Below are positions 1-6,390 of a stretch of 6,419 bases of DNA, piece after piece. Position 1 is the stretch's first letter. Each line of letters starts with the position of its first letter. Under the pieces are notes generated by a model. That model ran no database searches. It had not been told where the DNA came from and worked only from the letters and a program-made list of their open reading frames with translations. This DNA comes from Anaerolineales bacterium (GTDB lineage: Bacteria; Chloroflexota; Anaerolineae; Anaerolineales; UBA6663): assembly GCA_017999235.1 (NCBI GenBank), contig JAGOBN010000251.1:1-6419 (forward strand), given 5' to 3'. The position numbers and the translations under genes were made by a program.

Positions 1-1058
1 GAATTGACGATGACCAGGCTGCCGGTGTTGGACAGGCCACCGCCACCGTCTGACGCGGTATTGCCGCTGAAGGTGCTGGCGGAAATATAAACGGTGCTGG
101 ATACCGCGCCCACGCCATCGAGCGTAGCGAGGCCGCCGCCCCGGGGGGCAGTGTTGCTGTAGAAGGAACTGGCCGTAATGGTTAGGAACGCGCGGGAATC
201 ACTAAAGGGGGCGTTCTGGATCGCCCCGCCGCCGCTCGTGGCGCTGTTGCCAGTGAAGGTGCTGCCGCTCACCGTCGCCGTCGTTACCTGATTGGCGCCG
301 AAGGCCTTGTTGGAGATGGCCCCGCCTTGGAAGCTGAGATTGTTCGTAAAGCTGCTGTTGGTGACCGTCAACACCCCCTGGCTGTCATTGTTGATGGCGC
401 CGCCGTTGGCGGGCGCTGTGGTGGCCGTTTGATTGCCGTCAAAGATAACGTTCTCCACCTGCAAGACGCCGCCGGAATTGCTCACCCCGCCGCCGCCGCT
501 GCCAGAGTAATTGCTGGCCACCGTGGCCGTGAGCAAGGTCAGGGCGCCGGCGTTGCTCAGGCCGCCGCCGCTGTCCGGGGAGTTGCCATGCCGCACCGTA
601 ATATTCTGCAATTCGGCCGCGGCGCCCGGGGCCACGCTCAACACGCGATAGGTGGCGGTGTTGGGCGCGGCATTCGCCTGCAGGATCGTCGTGGCCCGGT
701 CTGCGCCCACGATGTAAACGGTGTTGGCGGTGACCGCCAGCTCCGCACCGTTGAGAGTGTAGGTGTAGCCGCCGGCGGGCAGGCTGAGGACGTACACGCC
801 GGCGGGTGTGCCATTGATGGCAAACGTACAGCCGTTGCCGGCCGCGCCGCCGGCGTTGACCACCCCCAGCGCGTCGCGCAGCGTGCAGGCCGCCGCGCCA
901 GAGGCGGTGTCGTCCGCGGTGCTGACGGTCAGGCTGTAATAGTTCGTGGCCGGCGGCGCGGCCTGCGCCCGGCCGGCCGGCGCCAGCCCCAGGCCGGCTA
1001 ACACCACTGCCACCCCGCCGAGCGCGATACCGAGCACCAGTTGTTTTCGCATGGACAT
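1..1058 (-). CDS. Secreted CSLREA-type protein with Pmp-like beta-helix repeats (3' end outside window)
   Basis: This frame is open for 352 codons from the ATG at 1056-1058 to the window edge, with no stop, so only the N-terminal part is present. Residues 1-33 look like a Sec signal peptide: Arg-Lys near the start, a hydrophobic stretch at about 7-26, and an A-Q-A cleavage motif at 31-33. Next comes a CSLREA-like N-terminal domain: LTVSTADD at 43-50 and CTLRDAL at 58-64, where the family consensus is CSLREA. From about residue 150 there are repeated Gly-Gly-Gly-(L/V/I)-Ser-Asn and S-x-F-x-x-N motifs (GGGLSN 164-169, GGAISN 245-250, STFTGN 266-271, STFSGN 328-333), spaced as in polymorphic outer membrane (Pmp) and choice-of-anchor proteins. 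This predicts a right-handed parallel beta-helix on the cell surface or outside the cell. A second in-frame ATG lies at 1050-1052; the first was chosen because a strong ribosome site sits 9 bases before it. Function and surface anchor are unknown. Confidence 0.88.
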   Translation of the reverse strand, partial: MSMRKQLVLGIALGGVAVVLAGLGLAPAGRAQAAPPATNYYSLTVSTADDTASGAAACTLRDALGVVNAGGAAGNGCTFAINGTPAGVYVLSLPAGGYTYTLNGAELAVTANTVYIVGADRATTILQANAAPNTATYRVLSVAPGAAAELQNITVRHGNSPDSGGGLSNAGALTLLTATVASNYSGSGGGGVSNSGGVLQVENVIFDGNQTATTAPANGGAINNDSQGVLTVTNSSFTNNLSFQGGAISNKAFGANQVTTATVSGSTFTGNSATSGGGAIQNAPFSDSRAFLTITASSFYSNTAPRGGGLATLDGVGAVSSTVYISASTFSGNTASDGGGGLSNTGSLVIVN

Positions 1059-1064
1059 GCTGAT

Positions 1065-1073
1065 CTTCCTCCC
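1065..1073 (-). promoter_or_regulatory. Shine-Dalgarno sequence of the secreted repeat protein gene
   Basis: On the minus strand this reads GGGAGGAAG. The GGAGG core (1068-1072) is 9 bases from the ATG at 1056-1058. It lies inside the 24-base gap after the cyclase stop codon, which leaves no room for a separate promoter or terminator and supports co-transcription with the upstream gene. Confidence 0.8.
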
Positions 1074-1082
1074 GCGGCCGGG

Positions 1083-4000
1083 TTATGGCCGTCCGCGGTC
1101 GAGTTTGGTGCGCAGCGCCTGGACGGCGGCCAATTGAGGGGCCGCCGACATGCGCATCAGGACGGGCTCACAAAGGTCGAGTTCGGCCGAGGCTTCCGCC
1201 GGCGCCGGCCGCGCCGCCGCCAGCCAGGCCAGCGCCAGCCGGCTGCACGCCGCCTGGTAAGCGTCGCCCAGCGCAGTCAGGGCCGCCAGGCTGCGCTGGA
1301 GATACGCTTCCGCCTGCGGCAGAGCAGCCTGCGCCAGATGGATCTCGCCCAGTACCCGTTGGGTGATGGCGGCCTCGGCCTGCATGTTGAGTTCGCAGGC
1401 CATTTCCAGTGACTGCTGCGCGGCCGCCTGCGCCGCCGGCCAATCGCCCTGCGCGATGGCCAGCTCGGCGCGATGCCGGTGTAGTTCCGGCAGAAAATCC
1501 CGGGCGGCGGCTTGCTCGAACAACCGCTGGCTCTGCGCGAGCTCATGCCGTGCTGCCTCCACTGCGCCGCGCCGGATCAGGACCGCGCCCAGGTTGTTGT
1601 GCAGGGCGCCCAGCGCGTAGGCGGAGCTGCCCAGGCTTTCCATACCGCGCAGGGCCGCGCGGTAGAAGCCTTCCGCTTCTTCCCACCGGCCCTGGTTTAG
1701 GGCGATCTCGCCCAGATTGTTTTCCACGAAGGCGCGGTTGTAGACGTCGCCGATCTGCTCAAAGACGGCGCGCGCACGGCGGTAGGCGGCGTCCGCCTCC
1801 GACCAGCCGCCCAGGTTGAAGGCGGCGTTGGCCCGTTGATTGTGGGCGGAGGCCTGGCCGGCCAGGTCGCCGGCCCGGGTGTACAGTTCCAGGGCCAGGC
1901 TGGCTTCGTTGGCGGAGGCGTGGTTTTCGCCGCGTTGCAGGGTGATGACGGCCAGCAGCATGTGGACGCGCGCCAGGATGGTCAGTTCGCCGAGCGCCTC
2001 GGCGATCACGCGGCCGGCCTGGGCCTGCTGTTCGGCCTCCGTCAACCGCGCCTGACGGCACAGGATCAAGCCGGCGATCAGGCGCAGTTGCGCCTCCTCA
2101 TCCACGGCCGGCCGCGGCGCCCGCGTCAGGCCGCGCGCCAGCCAGACCTCGGCGGCGGCATAATCGCCGGCCAGCTCGTGGCCGCGCGCCAGCCAGTGAC
2201 AGGCGCGCAATTCGGCTTCCACCGCGCCCCGCTGCTCGGCCAACTTCAGCGCGTCGGCCAGGTGGGCGCGCGCGGCCGCATACTCGCCGCGGATGGTCTG
2301 CGTGATCCCCAGCCCCAGGTGCAGGGCCAGCCGTTCGGACTCGGTGGCGTTGGCTGGCAGCTGGTCCGCGCAGTGACCGGCGCGGGTATAGGCGCTGAGC
2401 GCCTCGGCGGTGGCGGATAAGCGCTGGGCGCGTTGCGCGACCGCCAGCAGCGCCGGCAAGGCGCGCGGCCAGTCCTGGCCGGCGTAGGCATGCTGCGCGA
2501 TCAGCGGCTCAATGGCCTCCGCCTCCCGGCTGCCAGGCGGGTAGCGCTGATCTAGATGCGCCACGATCCGGCGGTGATACTCCCGGCGGGTCCGCACGGG
2601 CAGGCTCTCGTAGCACACGGTCTGCATCAGGCCGTGGCGGAACGCGTAGCTCAGCTCCGGAGTCCGGCTGGTCTCGAGGATGAAGTCCCGCTGCTGCAGC
2701 CGGCCCAGATGGGCCGGCAGGGCCTCCCCCGGTTCGCGGTCTACGTGTTCGAGGACTTCAAAGCCAAAATCCCGCCCGACCACCGCTGCGACCTGCGCCG
2801 TGCGGCGCGGCGGTTCATCGAGCTGGTCCAGGCGCGTCATCAGCACTTGCTGCAAGGTGTCGGGGACGTGGAAGGCGTGCCAGTTGCCGGCCATCTGCCA
2901 GGTGCCGTCGGCGGCCCGGGCCAGGATTTGCCGGTCAATCAAGATGCGCAGCAATTCTTCAATATAGAGGGGGTTGCCCTCCGCATGCTGGAGCAGCCGG
3001 TCGCGCAGCGGCCCGGGCCAGTCCGTGAGGGGGATGAGGTGCTGGAGCAACTGCTCGGTGTCAGCCGGACTTAAGCGGTCCAGCGTGATCGTGCGGGTGC
3101 AGTGGGGGAATTCCCGGGCCGCCCGTTCGCGGATCCGCCAGCAGCCCTTATCACGCTCCGGGCGGTAGAGCAGCACCAGCAGCAGCGGCCCACGGTCCAC
3201 CAGCGGCATCAGGAATTCCAACAAGGCCAGCGACGCCTGATCCATCCAATGCAGGTCATCCAGCTGCAGCGCCAATGGGTGTCCGGCGGTGCGGGAGCGG
3301 GCCGCTACGACCTCGCTCAGCGCGAGGAAGGTGCGCCGTTGCAAGGCCTCGGCGTCCAGATACCGGACCCGTTCCTGCCAGGCGGCTTCCAGCGGCAGAC
3401 CCAGGAAGTGGGCCAGATACGGCAGATGGACCGGGCCGTCTGCCGCTGGCAGACACTCCGCCAGGGCGGCGCGCAGCTTGACCAAGCTGACTAGATCACC
3501 ATCTTCCGGCTGTAAGCCCAGCAAGTGACGCACCGGCGCCTGGAAGGGGGTGTAGCTGACCGTTTCGGTGTACGAGAGACACTGGCCGGCCACCCAGCGC
3601 GCTTCCGGCAAGAGCGGCCGCAGCTCCGCGGCCAGACGGGTCTTGCCGGCGCCCGCTTCGCCCTCCAACAGTACCAGCTGGCCGCGGCCGGCCCGCACCT
3701 GTTCGGCGGCGGCGGCTAACGAGCTCTGTTCGGCGGCGCGGCCGATCAGGGGCGCATGGAGGCCCGCCAGCCCGCGCACCGGGTCCGGCACCGCCCGCGG
3801 GCCGTCCACGGTGAATAGCCGGAAAGGCTGGCTCTTGCCTTTGAGCGTGACTTCGCCGCGGGGCGTGAAGTGGAAGGCGCCGCGCGCCTGGCGCATCACG
3901 TGGCTGCTGACGGTCAGGCTGCCTTCCGCGGCGGCGGCCATGAGCCGGGCCGCCAGATTGACCTCGTCGCCCATGACCGTGTATTCATGCCGCCAGTCGT

Positions 4001-5462
4001 TGCCCAGGTAGCCGGCGAAGGCGTAACCATAGCTCAGGCCGAGCCGCTGGGTGAGGGCCGGCTGGCCAGGGGGGAGCGCCAGCCGAGGCAGTGCCGTTTG
4101 CATGGCCCAGGCGGCCCGCACCGCCCGCTCCGCGTCGTCTTCGTGCGCGGCCGGCGCGCCGAAGAAAGCCAGCAATTTGTCACCCTGTACGGCCAGGTCC
4201 AGTTTGTTGACGGTCCCGCCGAAGCGCTGAATGGCGCCCGCCATGGTCGTGAAGTAGCGGTTGAGCACCGCCCCAATTTCCGGTTCGCGGCCCGGCCCCA
4301 GCGTGTCGGCGATGATCCCCAGGCCGCGCACGTTGGCGAACAGCACACCGACCAGCCGATGCTCGCCTTCCAGACGGGGTCCGTGCGAGCTGTGGCTGAG
4401 GCGGGTCAGCAGGCCGGCCGGCAAGTAGGGCGTGAACGTATCCAGCCGGCGGGCCAGTTCCAGGAGGCCGGCCGGCGTGGGCGCCGCCAGCGGCGGCAAC
4501 AGATCGGCCCCGGCCGGTGTGGGCGCCGGCGCTGACCAGGGCCCGGTCAGGCGTTCCAGCACTTGATGGCCGGCCGGGCCGGAGCTGAACTCGCCGGTGC
4601 CCTCCAGGGCGGCCGCGGTGACGTGGTCGAGCACCACCTGGCCGGCGCTGGCGGCGGCTTCCGCGGCGGCGGTGGCGTTAACGGCGGCGCCGATCAAGGC
4701 GGGCAGCATGCCCTGGGCGTCGCCTAATTCCGCCGCGAAGAAGCGGCCGGTGTGCAGGCCGACCTTCATGCGTAGGCTGAACTGGCCCTGAGAGGTGGGT
4801 GTAGCCGCAAAGGCCGGCATACCGGCCTGCATTTGCAAGGCGGCCTGCGCCGCGCGCGCCGCGCTGCCGGCGGGTGGCTCGCGGAACAGAGCCAACAAGG
4901 CGTCGCCCCCAAACTGGATCAACTGGCCGCCGTGCGCGCGCAGCACGTCCAACATGACGGCGAAATAGCGGCTGACAATGAGCGTCAGCTCTTCCGCGCC
5001 TTCGCGTCCCAGGCGGCTCAACTTCTCGGCCATGGGGGTGAAACCGCTGATATCGGCGAAGAGCAGGGTCCCGGTCATGAACTCGCCGCCGCCGGCGCCA
5101 GGCGTCGGCTGGCGCCGCACGAGGCGTTCGACCAAGTAGGGCGGCAGATGGTGGCTGGTGAGCGCCAAAAGTTGGCTGAGGCGGGCCTGACAGCGGTCCA
5201 ATAGGCCGGCCGGCGGGGCCAGCCGGTCAAACTGCAGGGCATCGACCAGCGTCACTGGCAAATACCGACGCAAATGCTCGATGTCGGCCGGTGTCAGGCC
5301 GGTGGTGGCCGCGGCTAGGCTGGTGCCGCACTGGCCGCAATAGACCAGGCCCAGCGGGTTAGAGAAGCCGCACGTCCCGCAAGCGGCGCGTAAGGGTGCC
5401 GCACACTGGCCGCAGAACGCAAAGCCATCCGGGTTAGTGAAGCCGCAGCGTGGGCAAGACAT
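1083..5462 (-). CDS. Soluble adenylyl cyclase-like protein: double zinc ribbon, two class III cyclase domains, STAND/AAA ATPase, TPR repeats
   Basis: This intact 1459-residue protein has no visible signal peptide or membrane segment, so it is probably cytoplasmic. Domain order: two zinc ribbons (C3/C6/C17/C20 and C28/C31/C42/C45); cyclase domain 1 (about 128-300) with FADISGFT at 135-142 and FGGDALLALF at 184-193; cyclase domain 2 (about 366-552) with GDKLLAFFGAP at 427-437 and RHEYTVMGDEVNLAARL at 491-507; P-loop ATPase (about 565-970) with Walker A GEAGAGKT 601-608, Walker B LQLDD 732-736 and GNPLYIEELL 829-838; and about ten TPR-like repeats (about 1000-1420), the clearest at 1242-1319. 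The order matches mammalian soluble adenylyl cyclase and bacterial cyclase-ATPase-TPR regulators. Predicted reaction: ATP to cAMP and pyrophosphate, at one composite site using D136/D187 from domain 1 and K420, T495, N502 and R506 from domain 2. The ATPase and TPR parts probably sense a ligand or partner. ATG start: an in-frame stop lies at 5496-5498 and zinc-ribbon homology begins at residue 3. No good Shine-Dalgarno is seen. The stop is TAA at 1083-1085. Confidence 0.95.
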   Translation of the reverse strand: MSCPRCGFTNPDGFAFCGQCAAPLRAACGTCGFSNPLGLVYCGQCGTSLAAATTGLTPADIEHLRRYLPVTLVDALQFDRLAPPAGLLDRCQARLSQLLALTSHHLPPYLVERLVRRQPTPGAGGGEFMTGTLLFADISGFTPMAEKLSRLGREGAEELTLIVSRYFAVMLDVLRAHGGQLIQFGGDALLALFREPPAGSAARAAQAALQMQAGMPAFAATPTSQGQFSLRMKVGLHTGRFFAAELGDAQGMLPALIGAAVNATAAAEAAASAGQVVLDHVTAAALEGTGEFSSGPAGHQVLERLTGPWSAPAPTPAGADLLPPLAAPTPAGLLELARRLDTFTPYLPAGLLTRLSHSSHGPRLEGEHRLVGVLFANVRGLGIIADTLGPGREPEIGAVLNRYFTTMAGAIQRFGGTVNKLDLAVQGDKLLAFFGAPAAHEDDAERAVRAAWAMQTALPRLALPPGQPALTQRLGLSYGYAFAGYLGNDWRHEYTVMGDEVNLAARLMAAAAEGSLTVSSHVMRQARGAFHFTPRGEVTLKGKSQPFRLFTVDGPRAVPDPVRGLAGLHAPLIGRAAEQSSLAAAAEQVRAGRGQLVLLEGEAGAGKTRLAAELRPLLPEARWVAGQCLSYTETVSYTPFQAPVRHLLGLQPEDGDLVSLVKLRAALAECLPAADGPVHLPYLAHFLGLPLEAAWQERVRYLDAEALQRRTFLALSEVVAARSRTAGHPLALQLDDLHWMDQASLALLEFLMPLVDRGPLLLVLLYRPERDKGCWRIRERAAREFPHCTRTITLDRLSPADTEQLLQHLIPLTDWPGPLRDRLLQHAEGNPLYIEELLRILIDRQILARAADGTWQMAGNWHAFHVPDTLQQVLMTRLDQLDEPPRRTAQVAAVVGRDFGFEVLEHVDREPGEALPAHLGRLQQRDFILETSRTPELSYAFRHGLMQTVCYESLPVRTRREYHRRIVAHLDQRYPPGSREAEAIEPLIAQHAYAGQDWPRALPALLAVAQRAQRLSATAEALSAYTRAGHCADQLPANATESERLALHLGLGITQTIRGEYAAARAHLADALKLAEQRGAVEAELRACHWLARGHELAGDYAAAEVWLARGLTRAPRPAVDEEAQLRLIAGLILCRQARLTEAEQQAQAGRVIAEALGELTILARVHMLLAVITLQRGENHASANEASLALELYTRAGDLAGQASAHNQRANAAFNLGGWSEADAAYRRARAVFEQIGDVYNRAFVENNLGEIALNQGRWEEAEGFYRAALRGMESLGSSAYALGALHNNLGAVLIRRGAVEAARHELAQSQRLFEQAAARDFLPELHRHRAELAIAQGDWPAAQAAAQQSLEMACELNMQAEAAITQRVLGEIHLAQAALPQAEAYLQRSLAALTALGDAYQAACSRLALAWLAAARPAPAEASAELDLCEPVLMRMSAAPQLAAVQALRTKLDRGRP

Positions 5463-5589
5463 TGGCCCAATGGTAGGGAAGGGTGGCAGGGGCCTCTAGT
5501 GTCGTTTGTCACCCGGGCTCCGGTCGGGCCGGCTCGGAAAACGCCGCGCTGGTCGTGGTCAATAACAGGGCCGGCTAGTGGTCTGGTAA
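5463..5589. other. Non-coding gap between IS630 remnant and cyclase gene
   Basis: These 127 bases hold no convincing gene. They must contain any promoter belonging to the cyclase gene unless transcription comes from the transposon remnant. Two similar short strings beginning CTAGTG occur in the same orientation (5496-5512 and 5575-5590); either could be an insertion-sequence end. No tRNA, hairpin terminator or riboswitch-like structure was recognised. Confidence 0.6.
5470..5475 (-). promoter_or_regulatory. Possible -10 element for leaderless transcription of the cyclase gene
   Basis: On the minus strand this reads TACCAT, which fits the TANNNT pattern of bacterial -10 elements, and it ends 7 bases before the cyclase ATG. 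That spacing would start the transcript at or next to the A of the ATG. The idea fits the lack of a Shine-Dalgarno sequence, but no convincing -35 hexamer lies 16-18 bases further upstream, and a six-base match is easily due to chance. Confidence 0.22.
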
Positions 5590-5590
5590 C
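5575..5590 (-). repeat. Candidate outer end of the IS630-family element
   Basis: The plus-strand string CTAGTGGTCTGGTAAC ends just where the transposase stop codon begins (5590-5592), about where the terminal inverted repeat of an IS630 element should lie. These elements insert at TA, and a TA is present at 5576-5577. The matching repeat at the other end cannot be tested because the 5' half of the element is gone. Confidence 0.28.
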
Positions 5591-5955
5591 TAATTCCTGC
5601 GACGAATTAACCCAGGCGTGTTGTTGAGCCAATGGCGAAAAGCTTGGCAGGACCACTGCCAATTGAAACGATGTGCGAAATACCGGTCGTACTCCACGGT
5701 GCTGGCAGAAATATGGTCAATCATCTGTTTACGACTACTCCAGCTGCCACGCTTCAAATAGCGTTCGCTGAAGCTCTCCAACACGGCTTCCGCTTGGTTC
5801 AACCACGACGCATTGACTGGCGTCAACAGCACCTGTACACGGGGTGCCAGTTCTTGAAAGAAAGCCGTCGTATCGCCACTGACGTGACTAGAGCCATTAT
5901 CCATGACCAGATGGATTCGGCGCGCCCAGGGGGTCATGGATTTGAACGTGGTTGG
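5590..5955 (-). pseudogene. IS630-family transposase, C-terminal half only
   Basis: The frame ending at the TAG at 5590-5592 encodes the C-terminal catalytic part of an IS630-type DDE transposase. RRIHLVMDNGSSH (around 5881-5924) carries the second catalytic Asp (codon 5899-5901). TPVNASWLNQAE (around 5788-5823) carries the catalytic Glu (codon 5788-5790), with 36 residues between the two. FSERYLKRG and HWLNNTPGLIR follow, as in this family. The helix-turn-helix N-terminus and the part that should carry the first catalytic Asp are missing. The frame stays open upstream to beyond 6250, but family resemblance fades above about 5955, and further up the same frame happens to coincide with part of another transposase remnant. 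The methionine at 6115-6117 is therefore not a real start. GC is visibly lower than in the cyclase gene, as expected for acquired DNA. The protein cannot be active. Confidence 0.82.
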
Positions 5956-6089
5956 TAATTCGAAATGGCCTGCGGGCCCACGGTGCTGGTGGCCAAGAGC
6001 AAAAGGTGGCGGTCGATCGTGGGCGTGTGGGGGGATTTTCCCGACGATATTTTGTTGTCTATCCGACCGCCAACGGCGGTGCGGGGCAG

Positions 6090-6390
6090 TTAAGAACTTC
6101 CACCTTCGGCCGACCAACAGTGTCGCGTCAAGCCGGCGGCCTGCGCCGGTGTTCGGGATCGGTAACGGAGCCGACCGCTGGGTGAGTCGATTTTTTTGGC
6201 GCAGGCTGTGGTGCGGCCTGACGAAGTGATAGATGGCGCGCCACCAGTCGAACTGCAGCGCCAGATCCTGAGTGGAGTGCGCCGCCGCGCAGCGTCCACG
6301 AACGTCGGGCGAGGCTGGCTACCGATCGTCGCACGGTTAGATTCAGGCGTTTGATAAATGCGGTCTGCCCGCCCTGGCTCGCGGGCAGAC
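6090..6390 (-). pseudogene. Frameshifted C-terminal remnant of a second DDE transposase (IS1-like)
   Basis: No single frame gives a good protein, but three frames in succession give conserved pieces of one transposase C-terminus. The first (about 6287-6370) reads TAFIKRLNLTVRR then SLARRSWTLR, like the 'IERLNLT(I/L)R' segment of IS1-like transposases. The second (about 6196-6273) reads LQFDWWRAIYHF then VRPHHSLRQ, matching the 'YYNFxRPHxSLR' segment. The third (about 6090-6167) reads RYRSRTPAQAAGLTRHCWS, matching 'RTPAMAAGLTDHxWS'. The second-to-third change falls at a run of seven A on the minus strand (6191-6197); six would restore the frame. The third piece runs into a stop at 6090-6092; skipping one base in the G-rich stretch just before it would extend it a little further. 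The family assignment is from memory of motifs. IS1-like is favoured, but another DDE family is possible. The N-terminal part is beyond the window. Confidence 0.62.

Noticed and set aside
327..1001. Plus-strand open frame of 224 codons
   Set aside because: It is antisense to the repeat-protein gene, rich in Gly/Ala/Arg as expected from a GC-rich shadow, and has no recognisable domain. The minus-strand frame has a signal peptide, a CSLREA-like motif and regular repeats.
1..1058. Regular GGC/GCC-rich pattern as a DNA-level tandem repeat or CRISPR
   Set aside because: The pattern comes from repeated Gly-Gly-Gly and Ser-Asn motifs in the protein. The DNA units differ in sequence and spacing.
1836..2420. 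Plus-strand open frame of 194 codons opposite the TPR region
   Set aside because: It is low-complexity Gly/Gln/Ala-rich antisense sequence, whereas the minus strand gives regular TPR-like repeats.
3870..4535. Plus-strand open frame of 221 codons opposite cyclase domain 2
   Set aside because: It is a shadow of a well-conserved cyclase domain, has no family resemblance, and is typical of high-GC coding DNA.
5511..5540. GC-rich partial inverted repeats (CCGG/GGGCC strings) as an operator or terminator
   Set aside because: The arms are short and imperfect and have no T-run. Such matches are common in DNA this GC-rich, and GGCCGG-type strings occur throughout the window.
5557..5562. TTGACC on the minus strand as a -35 box
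   Set aside because: No acceptable -10 hexamer lies 16-18 bases downstream of it, and the region there is GC-rich.
5315..5662. Minus-strand open frame of 115 codons over the cyclase start and the IS remnant
   Set aside because: It overlaps the zinc-ribbon codons in another frame and crosses the mobile-element boundary. No domain is recognisable.
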